DNA of 64,000 nucleotides, from assembly GCF_011299555.1 (NCBI RefSeq), contig NZ_CP049857.1, positions 3,782,001-3,846,000 of the forward strand. The letters are read 5' to 3'. The translations under genes were made by a program, and so were the position numbers. This document shows positions 46,173-53,280 of the stretch, piece by piece; position 1 is the stretch's first letter, and each line of letters opens with the position of its first letter. Source of the DNA: Dysgonomonas sp. HDW5A (GTDB taxonomy: Bacteria; Bacteroidota; Bacteroidia; Bacteroidales; Dysgonomonadaceae). The notes beneath the pieces are model-generated. The model had not been told where the DNA came from, made no database searches, and saw nothing but the letters and a program-made list of their open reading frames with translations.

Positions 46173-47201
46173 TTATTTTACTTCCCAAACTTCACCACTC
46201 ATCAGAAAATCGTTTAGCGTATGCACCTCTGTTTTAACCTGAACATCATCGATCATTTTCTTTACTTCCTGATCATAACACAAGCCTGCTACATTACGAA
46301 TGACACCAATAGCTACTGGAAATCCATTTTGAGGAGCCATTAATCCTAATTTCAAATGCAATATATTATCTTGTGTGGTGGCATCATGCACCAATACATC
46401 TTCAATCGTATAGCCATCCTGCCCGATAGTTACCACCTTAAGATTAAAACCATCCAACACCAATCCCTTATCCATGTTAGTACCGAAGATCATTTTCTCT
46501 CCGTGCTTCAATAAAATCGTACGGTCATCTCTATAAGCCTTGTCTACAATTTCTTTGTGTATATTATCATTAAAAATTACACAGTTTTGAAGTACTTCTA
46601 CGACAGAGGTTCCTTTGTGCTGTTCTGCCTGTACGAATGCATCTGTAGTATTTTTTAAATCAATATCAATACAGCGAGCAAAAAATGTACCCCTTGCACC
46701 TAAAGTCAATTCGATAGGATGAAATGGATCTTCAACCGTTCCATAAGGAGATGATTTAGAAACAAATCCTCTATCGGAAGTAGGAGAGTACTGACCTTTT
46801 GTCAATCCATAAATCTTATTATTCAGAAGTAATATATTTATATCAACATTTCTTCTTATAGTATGTATAAAGTGATTTCCTCCGATTGCCAAACTGTCAC
46901 CATCACCAGTAGTTAGCCATACCGATAATTCGGGTTTAGCCACTTTCACGCCTGTAGCAACAGCAGCACCACGTCCGTGAATAGTATGAAAACCGTATGT
47001 ATTCATGTAGTAAGGCAAACGGGAAGAACATCCAATACCCGAAATTGCTGCTACATTATGAGGATCTATTTGTAATAATACCATTGCCTTATGCAAGCAG
47101 GTAAGGATAGCATGATCTCCGCATCCGGGACACCAGCGAACATACTGATCGCTTTTATAACTTCGGGTGTCATGAACAATAGGATTAGTTATTGTATCCA
47201 T
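46173..47201 (-). CDS. korB: 2-oxoglutarate:ferredoxin oxidoreductase beta subunit
   Basis: TPP-binding beta subunit, 342 residues, acting with the adjacent KorA to convert a 2-oxoacid and CoA to acyl-CoA and reduced ferredoxin. RWCPGCGDHAILTCLHKAM carries the Fe-S/TPP cysteines, GIGCSSRLPYY and TGDGDSLAIGGNHFIHT bind TPP and Mg, and LLNNKIYGLTKGQYSPTS is the conserved loop. I start at the ATG at 47201, just after the KorA stop; a longer frame from 47240 would overlap korA by 35 bases. Substrate preference (2-oxoglutarate versus others) is by family likeness. Confidence 0.92.
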   Translation of the reverse strand: MDTITNPIVHDTRSYKSDQYVRWCPGCGDHAILTCLHKAMVLLQIDPHNVAAISGIGCSSRLPYYMNTYGFHTIHGRGAAVATGVKVAKPELSVWLTTGDGDSLAIGGNHFIHTIRRNVDINILLLNNKIYGLTKGQYSPTSDRGFVSKSSPYGTVEDPFHPIELTLGARGTFFARCIDIDLKNTTDAFVQAEQHKGTSVVEVLQNCVIFNDNIHKEIVDKAYRDDRTILLKHGEKMIFGTNMDKGLVLDGFNLKVVTIGQDGYTIEDVLVHDATTQDNILHLKLGLMAPQNGFPVAIGVIRNVAGLCYDQEVKKMIDDVQVKTEVHTLNDFLMSGEVWEVK

Positions 47202-47205
47202 ATGT

Positions 47206-49056
47206 TTATTTATTTTTAAGCTCTTGTGTGAAAAATTCAATCAAATCAGAAACAACAAAAGGTTGACCATTCACCTTGTTATATTTCATGATTGGCAGAT
47301 TATTAAAATGCTCAGCTAAATATCCGGCAAACTGTCCATTATTTTGTTCAGCAACAATTATTTTTCGGTACTTCCTAAGTACACTTTCTGTATTCTTAGG
47401 AAGAGGACTGATAAAGTTGAAATGAGCTAATGCTACTTTATTTTCTCCTTTGTTCATTTCTTCTACAGCCTCTCTTAAATGACCGTATGTACCACCCCAA
47501 CCAACGATTAGTATATCAGATTCACAATTCCCCAACACCTCTAATTCAGGTATAAAGTCCGCAATTCTTTCTATTTTAGCTTTTCGGGTATCTACCATTT
47601 TCTGATGATTATCAGGATCGGTCGAAATGGCTCCTGTAAAATAATCCCGTTCCAATCCTCCAATACGGTGAGTATACCCCTCGGTACCTGCCGGAGCCCA
47701 ATAACGAGCAAAAGTATCTTCATTTCGAGCAGCTACAGTCCATTCATCACCGGTATATAAACTGATATCATTAGGAATTATAGATGGATATTTATCCAAA
47801 TCAGGAATCTTCCATGAAGAAGAGCCATTTGCAATATAGCTATCTGTCAATAAAATAACTGGAGTTATATGTTCCAAAGCTATCTTTGAAGCCCAGTAGG
47901 CTGTATCGAAACAATTTGTAGGGCTACTTCCTGCAATTACGACAATGGGACTCTCTCCATTTCGACCATATAATGCTTGTCTTAAATCTGTCTGCTCTGT
48001 TTTAGTAGGTAATCCTGTAGAAGGCCCCCCCCGTTGAACATCTACAATTATCAATGGTAATTCTGCCATAACTGCTAAACCAATGGCTTCACCTTTTAAA
48101 GCAAGTCCTGGTCCTGAAGTAGAAGTTACAGCCAAACTACCGGCAAAGCTAGCACCGATAGCTATACATATTCCGGCAATTTCGTCTTCAGCCTGTACCA
48201 CTTTCACTCCCAAATCTTTTCTTTTTACCAATTCGTGTAAAATATCAGTAGCTGGAGTTATAGGATATGATCCAAGAAACAATTGTAGATTAGCTTTTTC
48301 AGCAGCAGCAATCAAACCAAAGGCTGTAGCCGAATTACCATTCACATCCATATAATATCCCTTTTCCATTTCCAGAGTATCTACTCTATATGAAGAAACA
48401 GACAGGCTTGTATTATATCCATAATTATATCCATTCGCCAAAACCGTTAGGTTAGCATCAGCTAAGACTGGCTTTTTCGAAAATTTAGTAGATAACATCT
48501 GATTTACAACATCTATAGGTCTGTTGAACAACCAACAAACAACCCCCAGTGCAAACATGTTTTTACATCTGAGCTTACTTTTCATATCTAAATCAAAAGC
48601 AGTCAAACTGTCTTTTGTTAATGTTGTAATAGGAATGGCTACAATTTGTTGTGTAGTAAGCCCCAATTCAACAAAAGGCTCTTCAGTTTTAAAAAGAGCT
48701 TTATCGAGATCTCTTTTTTGAAAAGAATCTGTATCGATAAGTATTATCGAATTCTTCTTTAACTGGTTTGCATTTACTTTTAGTGCAGCTGGATTCATTG
48801 CAACTAAAACATCCGCTTTATCACCTGAGTTATATACTTGTGTACCTATATGTAATTGAAAGCCCGACACACCACTCAATGTACCTTGAGGTGCTCTGAT
48901 TTCGGCTGGAAAATCGGGGAATGTTGATATTTGATTTCCTAAAATAGCAGATAAATTTGAGAATAAAGTACCTGACAATTGCATTCCATCTCCAGAGTCA
49001 CCGGAGAAACGGATTACAATATCCTGTACATCCTGAACTAGTGTCTTTTCCAACAT
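47206..49056 (-). CDS. korA: 2-oxoacid:ferredoxin oxidoreductase gamma-alpha fusion subunit
   Basis: 616-residue subunit with the gamma domain first (residues 1-about 190: VIRFSGDSGDGMQLSGTLFS, FPDFPAEIRAPQGTLSGVSGFQLH) and the alpha pyrimidine-binding domain after it (GSYPITPATDILHEL, AEDEIAGICIAIGASFAG, TSTSGPGLALKGEAIGLA). This fused layout is the usual one in Bacteroidetes Kor enzymes. It lies 4 bases before korB and probably starts from the promoter at 49082-49112. It gives reduced ferredoxin for anaerobic metabolism and reductive carboxylation. Confidence 0.93.
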   Translation of the reverse strand: MLEKTLVQDVQDIVIRFSGDSGDGMQLSGTLFSNLSAILGNQISTFPDFPAEIRAPQGTLSGVSGFQLHIGTQVYNSGDKADVLVAMNPAALKVNANQLKKNSIILIDTDSFQKRDLDKALFKTEEPFVELGLTTQQIVAIPITTLTKDSLTAFDLDMKSKLRCKNMFALGVVCWLFNRPIDVVNQMLSTKFSKKPVLADANLTVLANGYNYGYNTSLSVSSYRVDTLEMEKGYYMDVNGNSATAFGLIAAAEKANLQLFLGSYPITPATDILHELVKRKDLGVKVVQAEDEIAGICIAIGASFAGSLAVTSTSGPGLALKGEAIGLAVMAELPLIIVDVQRGGPSTGLPTKTEQTDLRQALYGRNGESPIVVIAGSSPTNCFDTAYWASKIALEHITPVILLTDSYIANGSSSWKIPDLDKYPSIIPNDISLYTGDEWTVAARNEDTFARYWAPAGTEGYTHRIGGLERDYFTGAISTDPDNHQKMVDTRKAKIERIADFIPELEVLGNCESDILIVGWGGTYGHLREAVEEMNKGENKVALAHFNFISPLPKNTESVLRKYRKIIVAEQNNGQFAGYLAEHFNNLPIMKYNKVNGQPFVVSDLIEFFTQELKNK

Positions 49057-49081
49057 GGTTTTTTAGTTTTATTTCTTATCA

Positions 49082-49112
49082 CAAAGGAATAAAAGAGTGG
49101 TCGAATAAACAA
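49082..49112 (-). promoter_or_regulatory. Promoter of korAB
   Basis: On the minus strand TTG (49112-49110), 20 bases, TTCCTTTG (49089-49082; one mismatch to TAnnTTTG), 25 bases before the korA ATG. Confidence 0.5.
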
Positions 49113-49204
49113 GTAATAATAAGAAATTAAAAACTTTTATACCCACTATTATGTTTTTAAATACATAATAACAAAAAATAAATCTTGGTTTGTAAAAAAA
49201 GTTG

Positions 49205-49212
49205 TTACTTTG
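49205..49212 (+). promoter_or_regulatory. -7 box of the S41 protease gene
   Basis: TTACTTTG (one mismatch to TAnnTTTG), 82 bases before the ATG at 49295. A TTG lies 17 bases upstream, a little short of the usual spacing. Confidence 0.35.
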
Positions 49213-49294
49213 CCCAGGTTTGTTAGAATAGACAACTAAGGTGTAATCAGAAGATAAACAACTATTAAATAATAGATTAACACATATAAATTAG

Positions 49295-51061
49295 ATGAAA
49301 AAAAGACTTGGATATCTTGTTTTTTCAACATTTCTCCTGACAGGATCGTCGTTATACGCTCAAGAGAATACAAGTAATGAGAAACGCTATTTTGAAATCA
49401 ATAAAAACATCGAGGTTTTCAATTCAGTAGTGAAAGAACTCGATATGTTTTATGTTGATACAATAGATGTACAAAAGACGATAGAATCTGGTATAGTAAA
49501 CATGTTGGCAGGACTAGATCCTTATACTAACTATATGACAGAAGAGGAAGTTAGCGATTTTACAGTATTAACTACCGGAGAATATGCCGGAGTAGGAGCT
49601 GTTATATCATTCCGAAATATAGACGGTCGTGATATCGTTTATATTTTGGAGCCTTATGAAGGTATGCCTGCAGCTAAAAGCGGACTAAAAGTGGGAGATA
49701 TTATACTTTCCATAAATGGTGAAGATATGACTACTGCCGAAAAAGTTCAGGGAGAGCCCTTTGGCAAGACTTTATCAAATAAAGTAACCAATAAACTTAA
49801 AGGACAAGCCGGTACTGAAATCACTGTAAAAGTTGAACGCCCTGGAGTTAAAAAACCAATAGAGGTAAAGATCGTACGACAAAATATACAGATTACGTCT
49901 GTTCCCTATTATGGCATCCTTAAAGATAATGTAGGTTACATTGTTTTAACAGGATTTACCGATAAGTGTGCACAAGATGTAAAGAATGCTTATCTTGATC
50001 TTAAAAAACAAGGCATGACATCTCTGATACTAGACCTTCGAGGAAACGGTGGAGGTATTATGGAAGAGGCTATTCAATTAGTAAATTTCTTTGTACCTAA
50101 AGGACAGGTCGTATTAAGTACAAAAGGTAAAATGAAACAATGGGATAGAACTTATCGTACAACCTTAGACCCTATTGATACAGATATCCCTTTTGTAGTG
50201 CTTGTAGACAAAGGTTCTGCATCTGCCTCTGAGATTGTATCAGGAGCACTACAAGATCTTGATAGAGCTGTTATTATGGGACAACGTACCTATGGAAAAG
50301 GTTTGGTACAAGCTCCAAGAGAGTTGCCATATGGCGGAAGTCTTAAAGTAACGACTTCGAAATACTACATCCCAAGTGGTCGCTGTATTCAAGCTATAGA
50401 CTACACTCATCGCAACGAAGATGGAAGTGTAGGTCGTATACCTGATAGTTTGACAACAGTATTCAAAACAGCAATAGGACGCGAAGTTAGAGACGGTGGG
50501 GGAGTAACACCGGATATTAAACTGGAAGAAATAAAAGTACCTAGTATTACTTATTATCTACTTAACCAATATTTAGTGAACGATTGGGTAACTGACTGGG
50601 CTATTAAGAACCCAAAAATTGCTCCTGTTGAACAGTTCAGCATAACCGATGCAGATTATGAAAGTTTCAAAGCTCTTGTGAAATCTAAAAAAGATTTCAA
50701 ATACGATCAGCTTAGCGAAAAACGCTTAAAAACGCTGAAAGATGTTATGGACTTTGAAGGATATTCTAAAACTGCCAGCGAAGAGTATAAAGCATTAGAA
50801 GCTAAACTTGTTCCAAACTTGGATCGTGATTTAGACAATTTCAAAGATGATATTAAAAAGCTTCTGAATATGGAAATAGCTAAACGCTACTACTTCCAAA
50901 AAGGCGAGAGAATTGAATCTTTGAAGACTGATAAAGATGTTGAGCAAGCTATTGAATTATTGAACAATAAAGAACAATATAAAGAGATATTTACTCCCGG
51001 ACGTAAAATTATTGATCTGGCAAGTAAAACCGGCTCAGAGGAAGAAGCCGAGAATATATAA
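49295..51061 (+). CDS. S41-family C-terminal processing protease
   Basis: Periplasmic Ser/Lys-dyad protease, 588 residues. A signal peptide (MKKRLGYLVFSTFLLTGSSLYA) comes first, then an N-terminal helical part (YVDTIDVQKTIESGIVNMLAGLDPYTNYM), a PDZ domain (about 90-185; YAGVGAVISF to VGDIILSINGEDM), and the protease core (VGYIVLTGFTDKCAQDV, LILDLRGNGGG). The catalytic pair is Ser310 in GSASASEIVSGAL and Lys335 in TYGKGLVQ. The C-terminal 180 residues are helical and family-typical. In Bacteroidetes such CtpA-like proteins process or degrade envelope proteins; the target is not readable. Monocistronic, ending in a strong terminator. Confidence 0.93.
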   Translation: MKKRLGYLVFSTFLLTGSSLYAQENTSNEKRYFEINKNIEVFNSVVKELDMFYVDTIDVQKTIESGIVNMLAGLDPYTNYMTEEEVSDFTVLTTGEYAGVGAVISFRNIDGRDIVYILEPYEGMPAAKSGLKVGDIILSINGEDMTTAEKVQGEPFGKTLSNKVTNKLKGQAGTEITVKVERPGVKKPIEVKIVRQNIQITSVPYYGILKDNVGYIVLTGFTDKCAQDVKNAYLDLKKQGMTSLILDLRGNGGGIMEEAIQLVNFFVPKGQVVLSTKGKMKQWDRTYRTTLDPIDTDIPFVVLVDKGSASASEIVSGALQDLDRAVIMGQRTYGKGLVQAPRELPYGGSLKVTTSKYYIPSGRCIQAIDYTHRNEDGSVGRIPDSLTTVFKTAIGREVRDGGGVTPDIKLEEIKVPSITYYLLNQYLVNDWVTDWAIKNPKIAPVEQFSITDADYESFKALVKSKKDFKYDQLSEKRLKTLKDVMDFEGYSKTASEEYKALEAKLVPNLDRDLDNFKDDIKKLLNMEIAKRYYFQKGERIESLKTDKDVEQAIELLNNKEQYKEIFTPGRKIIDLASKTGSEEEAENI

Positions 51062-51091
51062 TTACATATAGGCTTTATAACAAAAACACAT

Positions 51092-51128
51092 AAAAAAGTA
51101 TCTCATCTTATCCGTGAGATACTTTTTT
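51092..51128 (+). terminator. Intrinsic terminator after the S41 protease
   Basis: A 14-bp stem (AAAAAAGTATCTCA against TGAGATACTTTTTT) with a nine-base loop. The next promoter box begins 4 bases after it. Confidence 0.85.
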
Positions 51129-51131
51129 TAT

Positions 51132-51139
51132 TACCTTTG
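51132..51139 (+). promoter_or_regulatory. -7 box of the DUF4290-rimM unit
   Basis: TACCTTTG, an exact TAnnTTTG match, abutting the preceding terminator. It would give a leader of about 155 bases. Confidence 0.5.
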
Positions 51140-51303
51140 TCAAACTTAAGAACTACTTTAAGGTCACAAGCCTTTTTATGACTTTCGCAATGATAACCAG
51201 AGACTGTTATTATTAGATAAAGAAATAAATACTTAATGGTACTTATTAGAAGAACTTTCGTTTATATACTTTTCTTATTCTCACTTATATAGATTATTTA
51301 TAC

Positions 51304-51900
51304 ATGGATTATAACACGCAATTAAAAAAGCTTGCTCTTCCTGAATATGGAAGAAATATCCAAAACATGGTCGATTTTTGTTTGACTATCGATGATCGTA
51401 ACGAACGCAGAAGGTGTGCCAATACGATTATCAATATTATGGGAAACATGTTTCCACATTTACGTGATGTGAACGACTTCAAACATATACTTTGGGATCA
51501 TTTGGCTATCATGTCAAACTTTGAGCTTGATATTGATTATCCTTACGAAATCATAAAAAAAGAAGATCTATTTTCTAAACCCGGTAAGGTAGAATATAGT
51601 CGTCCAACGATGTTTTTTAAACATTATGGAAAAACATTGGAAAAACTGATCACTCTTGCTGCCGAATATCCTGAGGGTAAAGAAAAAGAGCAATTAGTAT
51701 GGTTGGTTCTAAACCATATGAAAAAAACTTATATTCAATGGAATAAAGAAGTAGATGATGCGAAACTATTTCAAGATTTGTATGATCTATCGAACCAGAA
51801 AATAGACAAGCGAAACTCTGATATGAAATTATCTGATATGAAAGATCTTAATCAGAGAAAACAACAACGTAATAACGGATCACAGCAAAAGAAAAAATAA
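51304..51900 (+). CDS. DUF4290 protein
   Basis: 198-residue protein with the DUF4290 hallmark MDYNTQLKKLALPEYGRNIQNMVDFCLTI and RRRCANTIINIMGNMFPHLRDV, a Bacteroidetes-wide family of unknown function. The body is helical and soluble; the last 45 residues are basic and Gln/Asn-rich (QRKQQRNNGSQQKKK), suggesting contact with RNA or acidic partners. Only 3 bases separate it from rimM, so a role in translation or ribosome maturation is plausible by context only. Confidence 0.9.
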   Translation: MDYNTQLKKLALPEYGRNIQNMVDFCLTIDDRNERRRCANTIINIMGNMFPHLRDVNDFKHILWDHLAIMSNFELDIDYPYEIIKKEDLFSKPGKVEYSRPTMFFKHYGKTLEKLITLAAEYPEGKEKEQLVWLVLNHMKKTYIQWNKEVDDAKLFQDLYDLSNQKIDKRNSDMKLSDMKDLNQRKQQRNNGSQQKKK

Positions 51901-51903
51901 TAT

Positions 51904-52431
51904 ATGATTCGTGAAGACGAAGTTCTAAGGATTGGTAAATTTATTAAACCTCATGGAATTAAAGGCGAAATTGCTTTTGCTTTTGATAACGATATATTCG
52001 ATAGAGTTGATTGCCCTTATTTAATCTGCTCTATCGATAACATTTTAGTACCATTTTTTGTCAAGTCATACCGATTCAAAGGCAGCGACACAGCCCTAAT
52101 ACTCCTAGAGGACATTGAATCTGAAATTCAAGCAAAGCGTTTCAACGGATTAAGTGTATATTTTCCGCGTAAATATTTTGATGAGAATGAGGAGGTTGAA
52201 CTTACTCTTAATTATTTTATTGGTTTTATTGTAATTGATAAACAATTGGGAGAAATAGGGACTATCACAGATATTGATGAATCTACAATCAATACATTAT
52301 TTCTTTTAAAGAGAAAAGAAAACGACAATGAGATTATTATCCCCGCATCAGATGACTTTATAACCGATATCGATTCTGAGAAAAAAATACTATATGTAGA
52401 TCTACCTTCGGGATTGGTAGATATCGATTAA
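51904..52431 (+). CDS. rimM: Ribosome maturation factor RimM
   Basis: Binds S19 and helps assemble the 30S head. The 175 residues show the N-terminal RimM barrel (LRIGKFIKPHGIKGEIAFAF) and the C-terminal PRC barrel (NYFIGFIVIDKQLGEIGTITDI, then ILYVDLPSGLVDID). Length is normal. It is 3 bases downstream of DUF4290. The usual partners trmD, rpsP and rplS are not adjacent, as is common in Bacteroidetes. Confidence 0.93.
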   Translation: MIREDEVLRIGKFIKPHGIKGEIAFAFDNDIFDRVDCPYLICSIDNILVPFFVKSYRFKGSDTALILLEDIESEIQAKRFNGLSVYFPRKYFDENEEVELTLNYFIGFIVIDKQLGEIGTITDIDESTINTLFLLKRKENDNEIIIPASDDFITDIDSEKKILYVDLPSGLVDID

Positions 52432-52495
52432 AACTTCGTACTAAAACATAAAAAAAAGAGGATAGATCTAACTTCCTCTTCATAACCACAAATTA

Positions 52496-52630
52496 CATAA
52501 AAAAAAATCTCTCAATATAAGAGATTTTAAAATATTACTAATAACCTAAACCTAAATGATTGGGTTTTACCAATCTCAATAACCAATCTTCAACCTTTTT
52601 ACCTAGCTATACACTAAATACCTTAACTTT
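52496..52630 (-). ncRNA. Candidate small RNA, about 130 bases
   Basis: On the minus strand a near-ideal promoter (52668-52637) is followed, about 100 bases after the expected start, by hairpin AAAATCTCT/AGAGATTTT with a T run (52528-52499). Between them GATTGG (52558-52563 on plus) and CCAATC form a small inner stem. No annotated-type coding frame with ATG is inside. The ends are predicted from promoter and terminator only; the class of RNA is not recognised. Confidence 0.45.
52504..52528 (-). terminator. Terminator of the candidate small RNA
   Basis: AAAATCTCT (52504-52512) pairs with AGAGATTTT (52520-52528). Nine A on the plus strand (52499-52507) give the T run on the minus strand, while the plus-strand side lacks one, so it points to minus-strand use. 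Confidence 0.65.
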
Positions 52631-52636
52631 ATATGA

Positions 52637-52668
52637 CAAAGATATGCGATATATTTTTAACCACCAAA
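52637..52668 (-). promoter_or_regulatory. Orphan minus-strand promoter
   Basis: On the minus strand TTTG (52668-52665), exactly 20 bases, TATCTTTG (52644-52637). Both boxes fit the Bacteroidetes consensus, but no protein gene lies downstream before the rimM antisense region. Confidence 0.6.
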
Positions 52669-52778
52669 TATTATATGCTATAAAACATATTCATCCCTAT
52701 TGTTTTTCTCAATATTAAGATAGACTATATTTATTGTGAGAGCTTCAATCCTTATAATAACTAGGTTTCTATAAAAAA

Positions 52779-52804
52779 AGAGATGAAATTTTATTTTCAT
52801 CTCT
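52779..52804 (-). terminator. Terminator of the receptor-thioesterase unit
   Basis: AGAGATGAAA (52779-52788) pairs with TTTCATCTCT (52795-52804); on the minus strand it is followed by TTTTTTATAG. Confidence 0.8.
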
Positions 52805-52823
52805 CTTCTATCAATATATAATT

Positions 52824-53222
52824 TTACAGATACTTTTCTAATATTTGATCAAAAAGATCAGGTCGCCCTACTTTTCCATTAATCAGACATACAACTTCAA
52901 CTCGAGCCTCAGAACACAAGGCTTTGTCGGATAATCTTATTATTTGTTGATTAAAGTAATATCTTATACCTTTCTTCTCAAGATTAATAGTACAAATAAA
53001 CTCATCAGAACCAACAAGTGAATTTTTGTATTTTATGGTTATACTCGAAACTATAGGATCTATTCCCTGATTGTGAACTTCCATAAAACTTACACCACAA
53101 GATTCCAGAAACTCATGCCGTGTGACTTCATAATAATGCTGATAATTAGCGTTGTTCACAATCCCCTGAGCATCTAACTCATAATCACGAACTTTCATTT
53201 TATATTGAAAAATAGGCTCCAT
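52824..53222 (-). CDS. Hotdog-fold acyl-CoA thioesterase
   Basis: 132-residue thioesterase of the YbgC/4-hydroxybenzoyl-CoA type. KMKVRDYELDAQGIVNNANYQHYYEVTRHEFLESCG carries the catalytic Asp of the D-x-x-G-I/H-V-x-N motif and the long hotdog helix. I take the ATG at 53222 (MEPIFQYK); eight upstream codons would be out of keeping with the family. It follows the receptor gene by 58 bases on the same strand. It hydrolyses short or aromatic acyl-CoA; the natural substrate is unknown. Confidence 0.85.
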   Translation of the reverse strand: MEPIFQYKMKVRDYELDAQGIVNNANYQHYYEVTRHEFLESCGVSFMEVHNQGIDPIVSSITIKYKNSLVGSDEFICTINLEKKGIRYYFNQQIIRLSDKALCSEARVEVVCLINGKVGRPDLFDQILEKYL

Positions 53223-53280
53223 CTTTATGTATTTATTATAATACAAAAGTATCTTTAAAAATTAGAAAGTCAAACTATAA

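Larger units (their letters stand above)
52432..52823. other. 392-base spacer after rimM
   Basis: No plausible gene on the plus strand. It contains a weak hairpin AAGAGGA/TCCTCTT (52456-52480), a stronger AAAATCTCT/AGAGATTTT hairpin (52504-52528), a minus-strand promoter at 52637-52668, and the terminator of the thioesterase gene (52779-52804). Confidence 0.65.

Noticed and set aside
47202-47240. Longer start of korB overlapping korA
   Set aside because: The extra 13 residues are lysine/serine-rich and not family-like; the ATG at 47201 follows the korA stop by 4 bases.
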